Assembly (NCBI GenBank): GCA_036985955.1
Contig: BTQQ01000033.1
Span: 1 to 13,686, forward strand
Direction of reading: 5' to 3'
From: JAUZQZ01 sp036985955
GTDB taxonomy: Bacteria > Pseudomonadota > Zetaproteobacteria > Mariprofundales > Mariprofundaceae
Length of the DNA stretch: 13,686 nt
Shown: positions 13,311 to 13,686 of the stretch, piece by piece
How positions within the stretch are numbered: the first letter of the stretch is position 1
How the letters are laid out: every line of letters begins with the position of its first letter
Notes under the pieces: generated by a model
Databases searched by the model: none
What the model was told of the DNA's origin: nothing
The model's input: the letters and a program-made list of their open reading frames with translations, nothing else
Position numbers and translations under genes: made by a program

Positions 13311-13686
13311 GCGAGACAATGACGCCAAGAGAAATTGAATCCGAGCTGGACCGTTTTATCATCGGGCAAGCCGATGCCAAGCGTTCCGTCGCCATTGCGC
13401 TCAGGAACCGCTGGCGGCGCAAACAGGTTCCCTCCCCCATGCGCGAGGAAATTACGCCGAAAAATATTTTGATGATCGGCCCGACAGGCGTCGGCAAAAC
13501 CGAGATCGCACGCCGTCTGGCCAAACTCGCCAAGGCTCCGTTTGTCAAAGTCGAAGCGACCAAATACACCGAGGTCGGCTATGTCGGGCGTGATGTGGAA
13601 TCCATTATCCGCGACCTGGTGGATACGGCCATTAAAATCGTACGTGATGAGCATCTGGTGCGGGTACAGGCGCGGGCCGAAGAAGC
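13307..13686 (+). CDS. hslU: ATP-dependent protease ATPase subunit HslU (ClpY), N-terminal part
   Basis: HslU is the AAA+ unfoldase partner of HslV. Only the first 126 residues are in the window; the frame is open to the right edge. The start MSETMTPREIESELDRFIIGQ matches the HslU N-terminus (TPREI.. LD.FIIGQ). RNRWRR is followed by the Walker A loop GPTGVGKTEIARRLA, then APFVKVEATKYTEVGYVGRDVES, which contains the GYVG pore loop. The last visible residues (about 115-126) lead into the intermediate domain. The ATG overlaps the hslV TGA by 4 bp (ATGA), so synthesis of the two partners is coupled. The Walker B and C-terminal HslV-docking parts lie outside the window. Confidence 0.97.
   Translation, partial: MSETMTPREIESELDRFIIGQADAKRSVAIALRNRWRRKQVPSPMREEITPKNILMIGPTGVGKTEIARRLAKLAKAPFVKVEATKYTEVGYVGRDVESIIRDLVDTAIKIVRDEHLVRVQARAEE

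Overview
The window is a chromosomal housekeeping segment from a Gram-negative bacterium, almost certainly a member of the Pseudomonadota. The order tig-clpP-clpX-lon-hupB, the divergent hslVU operon, the ypjD-corB pair, overlapping ispD-ispF and CCA-encoding tRNA genes all fit that phylum. I cannot place it lower with confidence; a gamma-, beta- or zeta-proteobacterium is plausible. I saw no phage, CRISPR, toxin-antitoxin or secretion genes, and no transposase.

Left third (1-5044). The minus strand carries ispD and ispF of the MEP isoprenoid pathway, joined by an ATGA overlap; ispF runs off the left edge. Diverging from them on the plus strand are a CcsA/HemX-like membrane protein gene (ypjD) and corB, a CNNM/CorC-type protein gene. 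Convergent to corB are a family 4 Fe-S uracil-DNA glycosylase gene and, upstream of it, class I fructose-1,6-bisphosphatase (fbp).

Middle (5045-5632). Upstream of fbp lies a region of about 300 bp without a protein gene. It contains a 166-bp imperfect palindrome that looks like a non-autonomous mobile element (MITE), directly abutting the terminator of a tRNA-Val/tRNA-Asp pair.

Proteostasis block (5633-11798, minus strand). Transcription runs tig, clpP, clpX, lon, hupB: the ribosome-bound chaperone, the ClpXP protease, the Lon protease and the nucleoid protein HU. clpP and clpX overlap by 14 bp. hupB uses a TTG start and carries a 20-bp tandem duplication at its stop codon.

Right end (11866-13686). 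A minus-strand tRNA operon (Pro, Arg, His, Lys) has a good promoter and terminator. It is followed by tRNA-Leu, which sits just ahead of tig. A gap of about 320 bp separates tRNA-Pro from the plus-strand hslV-hslU operon, cut by the right edge. Three ATP-dependent cytoplasmic protease systems (ClpXP, Lon, HslVU) are therefore encoded within about 8 kb, interleaved with tRNA genes.

I found no convincing undescribed multi-gene system. The items most worth a second look are the MITE-like palindrome, the hupB 3' duplication, the clpP/clpX overlap and the palindrome upstream of lon.
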